From contig JABYQQ010000025.1 in the NCBI GenBank assembly GCA_022605405.1, positions 372,001 to 436,000 on the forward strand: 64,000 nt of DNA. Reading direction: 5' to 3'. The stretch is from Earliella scabrosa. Lineage: Eukaryota; Basidiomycota; Agaricomycetes; Polyporales; Polyporaceae. Numbering within the stretch: the stretch's first letter is position 1; the number at the start of each line of letters is the position of its first letter. Positions 43,961 through 53,225 of the stretch are shown here, one piece after another. The notes under the pieces were generated by a model. That model made no database searches and was not told where the DNA came from. It saw only the letters and a list, made by a program, of their open reading frames with translations. A program made the translations under genes and the position numbers.

Positions 43961-44735
43961 CTACGAACACAACGTCGGCTGTCCCTTGGCAGCCCCGGTC
44001 CAACACTGCGTCGTTCCCCCGCCCGTCTCCGTCGGCTCAGCGGGCGCCACAGTGACCACCGGCACCGTCACGCTCGCCGTCTCCTCGTCCTCGTACCCAG
44101 TCAGGCACGTCGTCGTGCCCGCGTCGGACTGGTCCGGAGCATTGGTCGTGAACCACTGCCTCTTCTCGTTCCGCCTGATCGGGTACAAGACTGGGGGCGG
44201 CGTGGGTGGCGGCGGGTCGATGATCGCCGTCAACGTCGTCGGGGTCCCGTTGATAACTGTCACGAGCGTCGAGGTGCTTGCGGTGAAAGACGCGACGGGC
44301 GTGTCAGGCGGCGGCGTGGGCGGCAGGGGGTCAATGATCGCCGTCAACGTCGTCGGGGTCCCGTTGATCACGGTCACGAGCGTCGAGGTGCTCGCGATGA
44401 AGGACGCGAGCGGCACGGACGAGGGAGGGCCAGGGACCCATGGCGGGGACGGGGGGAACGGGTAAATGGTCGAGATAAAGGTCGTCGGCTGCCCGTTAAC
44501 GGTCGTCGTGATCGTGGTTGGGATGGGGGAGTCGTACGTGATGGTGAGCGTCGTAGCGTGTCCACCGTATTCCGTGGTGAGTGTCGTGATCCCGTCCACG
44601 ATGGGTCCTTCAAGGGGAAGAGCACCACCTGGAGTCAGCATATAAATCATTAGTGTATACTCAGATACAGCTGTGGGATAACGTACCGCGACCGACTGCG
44701 AGGGCGGCGAGGACAAACGCGCCGAGAGCGTGCAT
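43961..44735 (-). CDS. Secreted NGTPTTL-repeat protein, array member 3
   Basis: Exon 1 44735-44687 encodes MHALGAFVLAALAVGRG. A 58-base phase-1 intron 44629-44686 precedes exon 2 44628-43961; 238 residues. The mature protein has four related modules: HATTLTITYDSPIP, TTITTTVNGQPTTFISTIYP, then two near-identical copies of TSTLVTVINGTPTTLTAIID separated by Pro-rich linkers. A distinct C-terminal region follows with a dibasic-rich stretch (PIRRNEKRQW), and two Cys segments, TTTCLTGYED and TTQCWTGAAKGQPTLC. The Lys-Arg site could be cut by a Kex2-type protease, freeing a Cys-containing C-terminal peptide of about 70 residues (inference). This is the only array member with several cysteines in the mature part. 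Confidence 0.73.
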
Positions 44736-44811
44736 CGCTAACAGATGAAGTGTGCGATCGACAAGAAGAGGCTGGTGCCCGCAGGGCATCCCCACCTCTT
44801 CGTAGACCGGA

Positions 44812-44817
44812 TTTATA
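44812..44817 (-). promoter_or_regulatory. TATA box, array member 3
   Basis: GTATAAATCC on the minus strand, about 80 bases before the start codon. Confidence 0.5.
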
Positions 44818-46332
44818 CATCGAGTTCTCCGAGGCGATCACGATGTCAAATCTCGAGCTGTCGAGCTACAGGACGGACGAGGTCAGCCCACCATTGCGAT
44901 CCCGAGCGGCCTGCTCCCCCGAATGGGTCATCTCGCATGAACGGCCTCAAAAGGCCGGACAGCAGGACAAGCGTACGCCGTCACAGGAGCGACCCCGACC
45001 GTGTATCAGGATTATTGACGGAGATTGACAGCGGCCGCCAATCGTCGTCGTCCCATCCAGTGCGTGGTCCAGGTACCAGAGTCGTCTGGGTTCTTCCGAC
45101 TTCCTGTCGTCTCTGTCAGACAGTCGTGATTTACGCCTCGCGCCGTTCTGGACCCACGACATGACAGGCCAAGCCAGGGAATGTTGCGCGGACAATTCAC
45201 TGGGATCATCTTCGGAAACAAGCGCCCATGGACGGATTCCCCGCTGCACACGGACGAATCTGCTGGCCTCGATGCGCAGGCTTGGCACGCTAGCGGACGG
45301 GTGCTGTTCTTTAGAGGTTATGCCGTGTACTACAGAGTGGGTGTCAATATCAAGGAAGGAAGACTCGTGGTCCGACAACGAAGTGACCTTGGGATGGTTG
45401 AAGGACGACGATGCTTCAGCTGTAGCAGATCGAGCAGAGCTAGCCGAGCAAATGTTTTGACACATTGTGTAACATGGCATTTTGGAATGAGGGCAGCCGA
45501 TGTTAGAGCGCGGCCGCCGGGTGTCGCGACCGACACCCGTGGGATGCTCGAACATGTTTGGGCCAAGCAAAGGCAATTCAGAACAGGGGGAACGTCTACA
45601 ACAGGCATACAGCAGCACTGTGCCTCCCATCATGATCTCTCACATATGGGGGGAGGGCGAGATAGACGTGCAGGTCCCGCGACGAAAAGGGAAGAAAGAC
45701 TCACAAAATCCCGTCTGATGCTCTGGTATCCTCCTCTACGACATATCTAGAGGATCCGCGAAAGCGCCTCGGTAAGCAAACCCTGCACGTTCAATGGTCA
45801 AGCAACGACGTCATCACAATTGGAGAACATCCGCTCACCTGTGCACATTGCGCATAGCGGGTATTCCAACGAGACTCTCTTCAGATCGTGCATAACCGAA
45901 TCGTTTAGTTGGATTGCAAAAAGTCGTGTGCAAGAAGTAACGTTGGAAATAATCCATCGACGTGATTCATGATGTCGACGAGAGTTTAAGTCTGTCTAGA
46001 GCAAAAAGTGGCAGACGTGGCAGTCAATGACAGTCATCGTCCAAGGATGACCGGGCGCTAAGTGCGTTATACGGTACCGGCTAGCCGGACCGACGCCAGC
46101 CACGAGGCTACGAACCGCCGACGTCACTCTAGTCTCTAGTATACGCAAGACGTCGTGTCTGGCTAAATTACATATGACAGTCTAATGCGCGGTGAGTATA
46201 TTCAGGGAATGGTACGACGCGATAAGCTACGGATACAATCAAAGTCCAAGAAGCAATGTTCGTGCGGCTCACTCCCGCCATCATTCAACCACGCCCTAGC
46301 GTCCTGCAGGCGATAAACCTGACAAAACCGGT
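44818..46332. other. Array spacer 3-4, no gene seen
   Basis: A 228-codon minus-strand frame (44947-45633) overlaps a 189-codon plus-strand frame. Neither has a leader, motif or splice partner. Confidence 0.45.
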
Positions 46333-47112
46333 CTAATCGCTCGACCCAGTGGGAACAGCAGTCCCTGAGGGTGCTTCAGTCCCCGAGGGTACAGCAGTTC
46401 CTGAGGGCGCTTCAGTCCCCGAGGGTACAGCAGTTCCCGAGGGTGCAGCGCGCGAGACCTCCGACGAAGGGCTCTCCTCCGTCCCCGCGCTCGGCGTGGG
46501 CTGCGGCAATGTGGAGGCCGACACCGACGCCGAAGGCTCCCCACCGACAGTAGTAAAGATCCCGCTGACAGTGCTCGCGGGCGCGCTCACGACCGTCGTG
46601 TAAGGGACCGCTGCGAGGGTTACCGTCGCGTTCGTGGTGACCGGAATCTCCGACAGCACCGAGCTCGGGTCGCCGCCCACACCCGAGAATGGGGGGTCAA
46701 GTGTTATTGTTGTCGTGATGGGGTACACGGTCGTGACAGGGATGTCGGTTGAGAGCGTGTAGAGACCGCCTTGGATCGGGTCGGGGATCGTCACAACGCC
46801 GGGAGTGGTGGTGGGTAGGAGGGAGCTGAAGCCTGAGCCCGAGGGGACATCCGTTGGGATAACGGGAGGCAGCGACTCGACGGGGACGGACGGTACGACT
46901 GTTGAGGAGGGATCGGCCGCAGTGGTCAGTAATGAAGCAGACTCGGATGCCTCATCGCGAGGAACGGGGCGGCGGAAGGGCATGTACGGCGATGCCGCAC
47001 CTAGGAGAGTTCATCTGGTCAGCACGATTTTCAACATCACCAAAACGGTGAACGACGTACTTTGGCCCGCGAGGAGAGCGACGGCAACAGCGGCAGTGTT
47101 AAGCATGTGCAT
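46333..47112 (-). CDS. Secreted Pro/Ser/Thr-rich protein, array member 4
   Basis: Exon 1 47112-47061 encodes MHMLNTAAVAVALLAGQ. A 60-base phase-1 intron 47001-47060 leads to exon 2 47000-46333; 239 residues. The mature start AASPYMPFRRPVPRDEASES holds RR and PR basic sites. A long Ser/Thr/Val/Pro region follows with TLSTDIPVTTVYPITTTITL and NATVTLAAVPYTTVVSAP. The C-terminus has tandem EAPSGTAVPSGT units (12 residues, about three copies) and stops GTAVPTGSSD. No Cys and no clear GPI signal. The terminal repeat is compact, so copy number can change without affecting the rest. Confidence 0.72.
46349..46450. repeat. 36-base tandem repeat (coding)
   Basis: About three near-identical copies encoding EAPSGTAVPSGT on the minus strand. 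Confidence 0.75.
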
Positions 47113-47234
47113 GATCGCGATAAAAGGCGAGAAGAATGTGAGCGTGAACAAGGGAATAGGTGAGTATAAGCTGTAGACGGAAGGAGAAGGGAGAGCGTCG
47201 GAATGGAGACGCAGTAGGCCCGATCGCACTGTGA

Positions 47235-47242
47235 CTTATATA
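47235..47242 (-). promoter_or_regulatory. TATA box, array member 4
   Basis: TATATAAG on the minus strand, about 125 bases before the start. Confidence 0.5.
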
Positions 47243-48650
47243 CACAGTCCACCCCTCACCAAACGCTGTGGAGTCCGCGTAGCAGAACCGGTGCATTGCG
47301 AGAAATGTCGTGACGAACCAAGACGAAGCGTGCAAAGCCGTCGGCGAGAGGAGCTCTCCGCAGCAATTCGGGGGTGCGGGTGGTGCACAGCTTAGCGCTT
47401 GGCCATCTTCCGGAGTCCGATGCACACCGCGGCGTTCGGAAACCGCGCGTAGGCCGTAACTCACTGTGTTCGGCGTTGGTGATGACTTGCGCTAGAATTG
47501 CCTGCCGTCAATAAAGGCTACGATCTCTAGAGAACCACGCACCTCATACTATATTTTCAACTTACTATGAATTGTGTGTACAGCAGGTTGGGCCGCGCCA
47601 GGCCTAGACGAAGGACGCCGAGTTAGGAGTGAGAGAGGAGCTGCGGATCCGTGTGCTTAGTCAGCAACATGGAGGGTTGTGGAGCAGTGCCGAAATATGA
47701 ATGTCCAGCTTACGTTGCCGCACCATGCTGGACGCGCAGCCGCCCCACATGCCGACGTTGGCAGTACGTTGCTGTCCTGGAAGCCGGCCGGGGTTGTTTC
47801 AGAGAATAGACTCAAAGCGGAGAGGATGATTAGCGACTCCGTTGCAGACAGTGAGAGTGGAAGCGCAGTGGACTCCCAGAGGAAACATACCGCCACCGAT
47901 TACTGTAACAGCGCAGTTAGAACGAAGTTGAGCATTCATGGATGCCTGACGTGTGCACTGTGGTGGAAGAAATCGAAAGGCGAAGGTTCGATCAAAGGTC
48001 ATGAGAATCGTGACGGCGTTGTGGCGCCGGAACCCATTCGGGAATCACCGAACGGCGCATCATTGCCCATTGTAGGAAATCTGCGGGCAAGTAGAACGCA
48101 TTGGTGTCTTAAGTGAGGTGTCTTCCCTGTAACGGCATGCGAACGGCGTAGGAAAAAAGTCAACGTCAGCAGTGAGTTGCTACTCCACCTGGTGTCGCAG
48201 GAATTCTGTACCATTGAGGTTTTTATCGCACGGAGTCGCTGCTTGCGAAGTAGATACACTGGTTGTCAGCAGCGGTGCAGGCGGCTGTTGACTGGGAGAG
48301 AGAATGCAACCCACAGTACAGATTATCAAGTCAATTTGTGGCCGGTCAATGTTAAGTTTTTTCCAGTGCCCTGACACACCGACAGTATTGAACCGTATGA
48401 TGATGGGCACCTGCCACCGTTTACGATTATCCAGATAATCCGCGACGCAATACAGGAACATCCATAAAAACTGAGGAGACCAAATGTGTGGGCAGCACAT
48501 GTCTTGTTACGCGCACATCCCCCAGGGGTCCCTCCAACCTGGTAAGCAAAGAAGTGAGCTCACGTCCATGAAAATGAGGGAGGAAAGTAGCCCGACGGAC
48601 TCACCGTTTTACGCTTCGCCAGTCTCGACTCTCCGTAGAGCCAGACCGAC
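47243..48650. other. Array spacer 4-5, no gene seen
   Basis: Short frames without support. Confidence 0.5.
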
Positions 48651-49309
48651 TTACAACACAGCGAAGGTCGAGAGCGGCGGAACGGTCTCCAATGTGGTGA
48701 CGACCTGACCGCCAACGGTAGTCACAAAAGTGGTGAGCTCCGGGCGCGGAGCCTGAGAGACCTGGGAGACGACCGAGCTCGGATAGATCGTCTCCAGCGT
48801 CGTGACCGGAGTGCCCTTGACGGTAGTCACGAAAGTCGTGAGCTCGGGACGAGGACCGTCAGAGACGGAGGGAATGACGGATGTCGGGAAGACCGTGGCA
48901 AGGGTGGTGACAGGCGTGCCCCGGACGGTGGTCACGAATGTCGTGAGCTCGGGGCGCGGGGCCTGAGAGACCTGGGACACGACCGAGCTCGGGAAGATCG
49001 TCTCCAGCGTCGTGACCGGGGTGCCCTCGACGGTAGTCACGAAGGTCGTGAGCTCGGGACGAGGACCGTCAGAGACGGAGGGAATGACGGAGGTAGGGAA
49101 GACCGTCGCAAGGGTGGTGACGGGCGTGCCACGGATGGTGGTCACAAACGTCGTCAGCTCCGGACGCTGAGCAGCAGGAGCGGCCGCAACTTTGCACAGA
49201 TGTATTAGCACCACTGGAGCAACTTAGTGAAGCAGAAGGATTGATACTGGGACATACCTTGACTAGCGACGAGGGCGGAAAGAACGAAGCTAAGCATGGA
49301 GGAAAACAT
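48651..49309 (-). CDS. Secreted RPELTTFVTT-repeat protein, array member 5
   Basis: Exon 1 49309-49258 encodes MFSSMLSFVLSALVASQ. A 68-base phase-1 intron 49190-49257 precedes exon 2 49189-48651; 196 residues. After VAAAPAAQ the mature protein is almost entirely five 35-residue repeats: RPELTTFVTT-x-x-GTPVTTL, then either ATVFPTSVIPSVSDGP (type a) or ETIFPSSVVSQVSQAP (type b). They run a-b-a-b plus a partial final unit (GGQVVTTLETVPPLSTFAVL). The alternation shows growth by duplication of a 70-residue pair. There is no Cys. The TTFVTT-x-x-GTP-x-TT core equals the single module of member 1 and the repeats of member 3. Confidence 0.76.
48715..49175. repeat. 105-base coding repeat in alternating types
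   Basis: Four full units and part of a fifth. Units 1 and 3, and 2 and 4, are more alike than neighbours. Confidence 0.85.
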
Positions 49310-49420
49310 CTTTGGCTTGGAAGAAGGGCGGTATGATTCGCAGAATCGCGCTCGTTAAAATTGAAGGTGTGCGGAGGAAAGGGAGCTTTGAGGTGAAGAA
49401 CAGTCGCGAATTCAGAGAGG

Positions 49421-49426
49421 TTTATA
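49421..49426 (-). promoter_or_regulatory. TATA box, array member 5
   Basis: GTTATAAACC on the minus strand, about 112 bases before the start. Confidence 0.45.
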
Positions 49427-50638
49427 ACCAGGCCTGTGGACGCCCATCGCGTGGGTTAAGCCCACACTCGACACCAAGTACTACTACTGGAGGTGACGGC
49501 CGCTGTGCTGTGAGTGCACAAAGCACAGGAGTATGGGGTTTCGGGCAGCCGCACGCCGCTTTGATGCGCCCTGATAAACTTCGTTGTTGAGCTTTTTGAC
49601 TCGGGTCGGAGTTGAGGTGCCCGTTTTCTATTGCAGTCGTTGCCCTTCGTTGCCATGTCCTCCGAATAGTACCACGTCGAGAGCACAGCCGTCGTTTGTT
49701 GTGAGCGCATCTATTGAGTCTGCAAACTCACAGTTAAGCGTCAGATATGTCTGTGAGCTGCGCTTGATCAGATAATCCTTCGAAGACATCGGAGGAGGTG
49801 GAAGTATGCATTGAAGTGCCACTTGGGCGTCTCATCAACGTGTGGTTCGTGTTGCCTAATTCGTCCACACCTCTCGGCATTGATCGGCACAGCACCATGG
49901 GCGCCATTCAAGCACGCGTCACCATGTTCTGCCCTTTGAGCCTTACGGTGTCCCTCTTCTTCTAACTCTGCTGCTATCATACCCCGGCCGAACAGTACTG
50001 ACATATACTGGAATAACTCGCTACGCGCTACTTATTCTATCTAGAACACTATTCTTATCCTCAACTTCAAAGCATTCTCGTACGTGGATGTTGCGTCGAT
50101 GCTTGCTCCCAGTGAGACTGACGGCATGGGCGGGGCACGCTAATTTCAGCAGCATTACTTGTATGTATAGACCAACACTGCTCCTAGAAAAGGCTCTCAC
50201 GGCCCAATATTAACACCATCACTGCTCAGGTGATCGGAGGTTGCCATTCGGTCATCCTACTTTCGGAACGCCCACCCACAACAAGTCGCAATGCACAACG
50301 TTCATTGTTCAGTAAGTGTTGGCCAATCTTTCTCATGAAAAGTCACTCAACCGCCCAAAAGAACGTAAACATGATGATGAATACCAAGGTCCGTGTAGTG
50401 CGACAAATGCAGGACTACGGAGTCGCACCAATAACAGATGACATCTAATCTAAGGCTCAAGGCCAACACGATATCCGTCCACCCCTTCAAATCCAACGAG
50501 CTGCGAAACTTGCAGGGCAGTGTGCGTCCAAACGACAACCCTGTCGATGCACATACATCAGCCTCTGACACCAGATCGCATCTCACTTGAACTGACCTTG
50601 GCTCAATGTGTGAGCATGGTCACAGACGGTGCGGCGTA
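49427..50638. other. Array spacer 5-6, no gene seen
   Basis: Short frames without support. Confidence 0.5.
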
Positions 50639-51172
50639 TCAGGCGTTGACTGTGGAAGCCGCGACCGATACGAAGCTTGAGGCAATTCCGGTAGGTGCTG
50701 GGACGGAGGTAAAGCTCGACACGACGCCCGACTGACTCGCGACCGGGACGGAGGTGAAGCTGGAACCTACCCCGGACTGGCTCGCGGGGATGGAAGTGAA
50801 GCTGGACACGACAACCGGGTCCGACGGCGCCACCGAGGTGAAGCTAGACACGACAACCGGGTCCGATGGCGCCACCGAGGTGAAGCTCGATACGACAACC
50901 GGCGACGACGGCGCCACCGATGTAAAGCTGGACGCGACGATCGGCGTCGGCGCCACCGAGGTGAAGCTCGACACGACAACCGGCGACGACGGCGCTACCG
51001 AGGTGAAGCTCGATATAACAACCGGCGACGATGGCGCTACCGAGGTGAACGGAGCAGCGGCAGCTGTGTCAAAGATATTTGAGCTAACCATGGAGGCAGG
51101 ATAGACTTAACGAGCGACAATACCTTGGCTGACAAGGAGAGCCGCAGCGACAAATCCGAGCATGTGCATCAT
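50639..51172 (-). CDS. Secreted SSFTSVAP-repeat protein, array member 6
   Basis: Exon 1 51172-51124 encodes MMHMLGFVAAALLVSQ. A 60-base phase-1 intron 51064-51123 precedes exon 2 51063-50639; 157 residues. The mature protein AAAAPFTSVAP begins a run of nine to ten 12-15-residue units, SSFTSVAPSSPVVV, with variants SDPVVV, TPIVA and, towards the end, SIPASQSGVG and SVPVASQSGVV. It ends SSFVSVAASTVNA. No Cys, Lys or Arg in the mature part. Strong beta propensity and high Ser content suggest a fibrous or wall-associated product (inference). Confidence 0.74.
50745..51050. repeat. 39-45-base coding tandem repeat
   Basis: About eight units encoding SSFTSVAP plus a variable half. Left-hand units are the most diverged. 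Confidence 0.8.
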
Positions 51173-51287
51173 CTTGAGGAAGTGCTGTAGGTCGACTTGG
51201 AGATGAATGAAAGGAAAGGTGCACTGCGGTGAAGGATGAGAGAACAGTGGTGGAAAGTGATGAGTAGCGAACGACCGTCTGTCCTCT

Positions 51288-51295
51288 CTTTAAAA
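51288..51295 (-). promoter_or_regulatory. Weak TATA-like element, array member 6
   Basis: TTTTAAAG on the minus strand at the same distance (about 118 bases) where the other members have a TATA box. Confidence 0.3.
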
Positions 51296-52352
51296 TGAAG
51301 CTATCCGTCGTACGCGTTCGGCCTATTTTTGCGCGCGCAGCATGCGAGGTCTCCACATGCCACGATCGCCGTCTGTAAGTGCGTGAAGAAGTGGGAGCTA
51401 AGTACATCCGGGGAGTCGCTTGTCGGATGTTGCGCTCTAGATGGAGTATCGCTAGGCATCTCATTGCATGGCGGCCTAAAGTCCCCGTAAACCATGTCGG
51501 GTACACTGAATTTCGGAGGTTTAGTATAGCTAGGCGGGGTCCAGAGAGTCAGTCCAGCGATCTATGTCCTGTCTCTATCTCCTTGGGGCTGCGCGCATGA
51601 ATTGAACGGATGGAATATGATGATGAGTATGAAGCGTCTGACTTCACGCCGTAGCCGGATATGTCCGCCGAGCTGTGCCCGAGTCAACTACTGGATTGGG
51701 GTGCAACACCGATACAGTACATCATGTGAAGTCGAAGGTGTCTGAAATTGAAGCACGACGAGTCCGCAGTGAGGCGGCGATCTCCGCGGATATAGATCCA
51801 TCTCAACCCCGTACCAAATGTCGTTACATGGTTACAAGCCACGAGATCTTAGAAACGACATGTACGAAAAGCCGGCGAACTTCTCAACCGCTTTACAATC
51901 GGGACTATCAATTTTATGATCGTCAGTCGCAACGGACCGTGACTGGGACGAACTTCTCACATCCTAGGCTTCAAACATCACATTCCATAGACGAGTCAAC
52001 AGCGCCGCATCGTAACCATAGCAAAGTCCACAGTGATTGTCTATAGAGTTCCATAAAAGCGTCCGTAGGAAGAGATGGACAAACTAACAACGTAGTGAGT
52101 TTTGCCATGTACCGCTCTCTATCGTTAATTGCCATCAGAATATATAGAATTAGTCCAACATGTCCGTATTCCATGTGCAGCATCGGTCATTCTCCCAGCG
52201 CGATCATGCGACTGGGTCCCACAGTGATAGGTATCTTTGACACCGCGAGACCGTCCAGACATCGCTAAAACGAAGCTGCAATCAGATGCTGTCTGGTAAA
52301 GCATACAAGCACTCAAGAACATACCTAGTCGGTCCATGTGCACAACAGCATC
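51296..52352. other. Array spacer 6-7, no gene seen
   Basis: Short frames without support. Confidence 0.5.
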
Positions 52353-53090
52353 TTAAAAGATGATCGGCGCCACGTTTGAGGCGACCGAGGTGACAATGAC
52401 CGGAGGGGCGCTCGAGATGACGGAAGGAGCCGCACTCGAAACGACGGACGGGGCTGCGCTCGAGATGACGGATGGGGCAACAGTGGAGATGATGGACGGA
52501 GCCGCGCTCGAGATGACGGACGGAGCAACAGTGGAGATGATGGATGGAGCTGCACTTGAAATGACGGACGGGGCCGCACTCGAGATGACGGACGGAGCAA
52601 CAGTAGAGATGATGGACGGAGCCGCACTCGAGACAATGACCGTGACAGTGGTGACCGCGCCACAGCTCGGGTCGATAGCTAACGAGCTCGGGATTGCGCT
52701 CGATACGAGGACCGACGAGCTGGGGATTGCGCTAGATACGAGGACCGACGAGCTCGGGATTGCGCTCGATGCCAGGACCGACGAGCTGGGGATTGCGCTC
52801 GATACGAGGACCGACGAGCTGGGGATTGCGCTCGATACGAGGACCGACGAGCTGGGGATTGCGCTCGATACGAGGACCGACGAGCTGGGGATTGCGCTCG
52901 ATACGAGGACCGACGAGCTGGGGATTGCGCTCGATACCAGGACGGAGGAGACTGGGAATGCAGAGCCCTGAGGCGCTGCAAACCCTATGAGAGCACACAG
53001 TAAGCACTCAGTATGACAGAAGGCACATCGTATCTGCATACCTTGACCCACGAGAAGGGAAGCAAGAACAAAAGCAAGCATTGGCATCAT
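52353..53090 (-). CDS. Secreted SSVLVSSAIP-repeat protein, array member 7
   Basis: Exon 1 53090-53042 encodes MMPMLAFVLASLLVGQG. A 57-base phase-1 intron 52985-53041 precedes exon 2 52984-52353; 226 residues. After FAAPQGSAFP come about nine 10-residue SSVLVSSAIP units. A short Cys-containing bridge with PSCGAVTTVTVIVSS follows, then a second array of six-residue units SAAPSV / IISTVAPSV. The end is VIVTSVASNVAPIIF, mildly hydrophobic. The protein thus has two different repeat blocks. The last residues are too polar for a confident GPI signal. Confidence 0.75.
   Translation of the reverse strand: MMPMLAFVLASLLVGQGMQIRCAFCHTECLLCALIGFAAPQGSAFPVSSVLVSSAIPSSSVLVSSAIPSSSVLVSSAIPSSSVLVSSAIPSSSVLVSSAIPSSSVLASSAIPSSSVLVSSAIPSSSVLVSSAIPSSLAIDPSCGAVTTVTVIVSSAAPSIISTVAPSVISSAAPSVISSAAPSIISTVAPSVISSAAPSIISTVAPSVISSAAPSVVSSAAPSVISSAPPVIVTSVASNVAPIIF
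52380..52640. repeat. Coding repeat block 2 of array member 7
   Basis: Imperfect 18-30-base units encoding SAAPSVIS and STVAPSVIS in mixed order. Confidence 0.75.
52681..52950. repeat. 30-base coding tandem repeat, block 1 of array member 7
   Basis: About nine near-identical 30-base units encoding SSVLVSSAIP. Differences are few and some are non-synonymous (one unit has A for V). Confidence 0.88.
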
Positions 53091-53217
53091 CCCGGGAGTC
53101 CGGAGAATTATAGGAGCAAGAATTTGAAGGGGAGAAGAGGATGAGATGTGCACAGAAAAAGGCGGTGACGCTGAAAGTGCTGAGAGCCTGGAAGAGGGGC
53201 AGCCGACATGGCATGCG

Positions 53218-53225
53218 CTTTTATG
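53218..53225 (-). promoter_or_regulatory. TATA-like box, array member 7
   Basis: CATAAAAG followed by CGC on the minus strand, about 130 bases before the start; same octamer context as member 2. Confidence 0.45.

Noticed and set aside
44947..45633. 228-codon minus-strand frame in an array spacer
   Set aside because: Overlaps an equally long plus-strand frame and has no leader, motif, or splice sites like its neighbours.
52681..52950. CRISPR-like direct repeats
   Set aside because: Units abut with no spacers and encode a peptide repeat; the organism is a eukaryote.
52360..52971. Plus-strand 203-codon frame with TDELGIALDTR repeats
   Set aside because: Antisense of array member 7. It lacks a leader and any splice or promoter support.
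40529..53090. Interpretation as Kex2-processed repeat peptides (KEP type)
   Set aside because: The repeats lack Lys-Arg sites between units. Only member 3 has one dibasic site, and it lies outside the repeats.
40529..53090. Interpretation as hydrophobins or GPI-anchored adhesins
   Set aside because: No eight-cysteine pattern, and no convincing C-terminal hydrophobic GPI signal.
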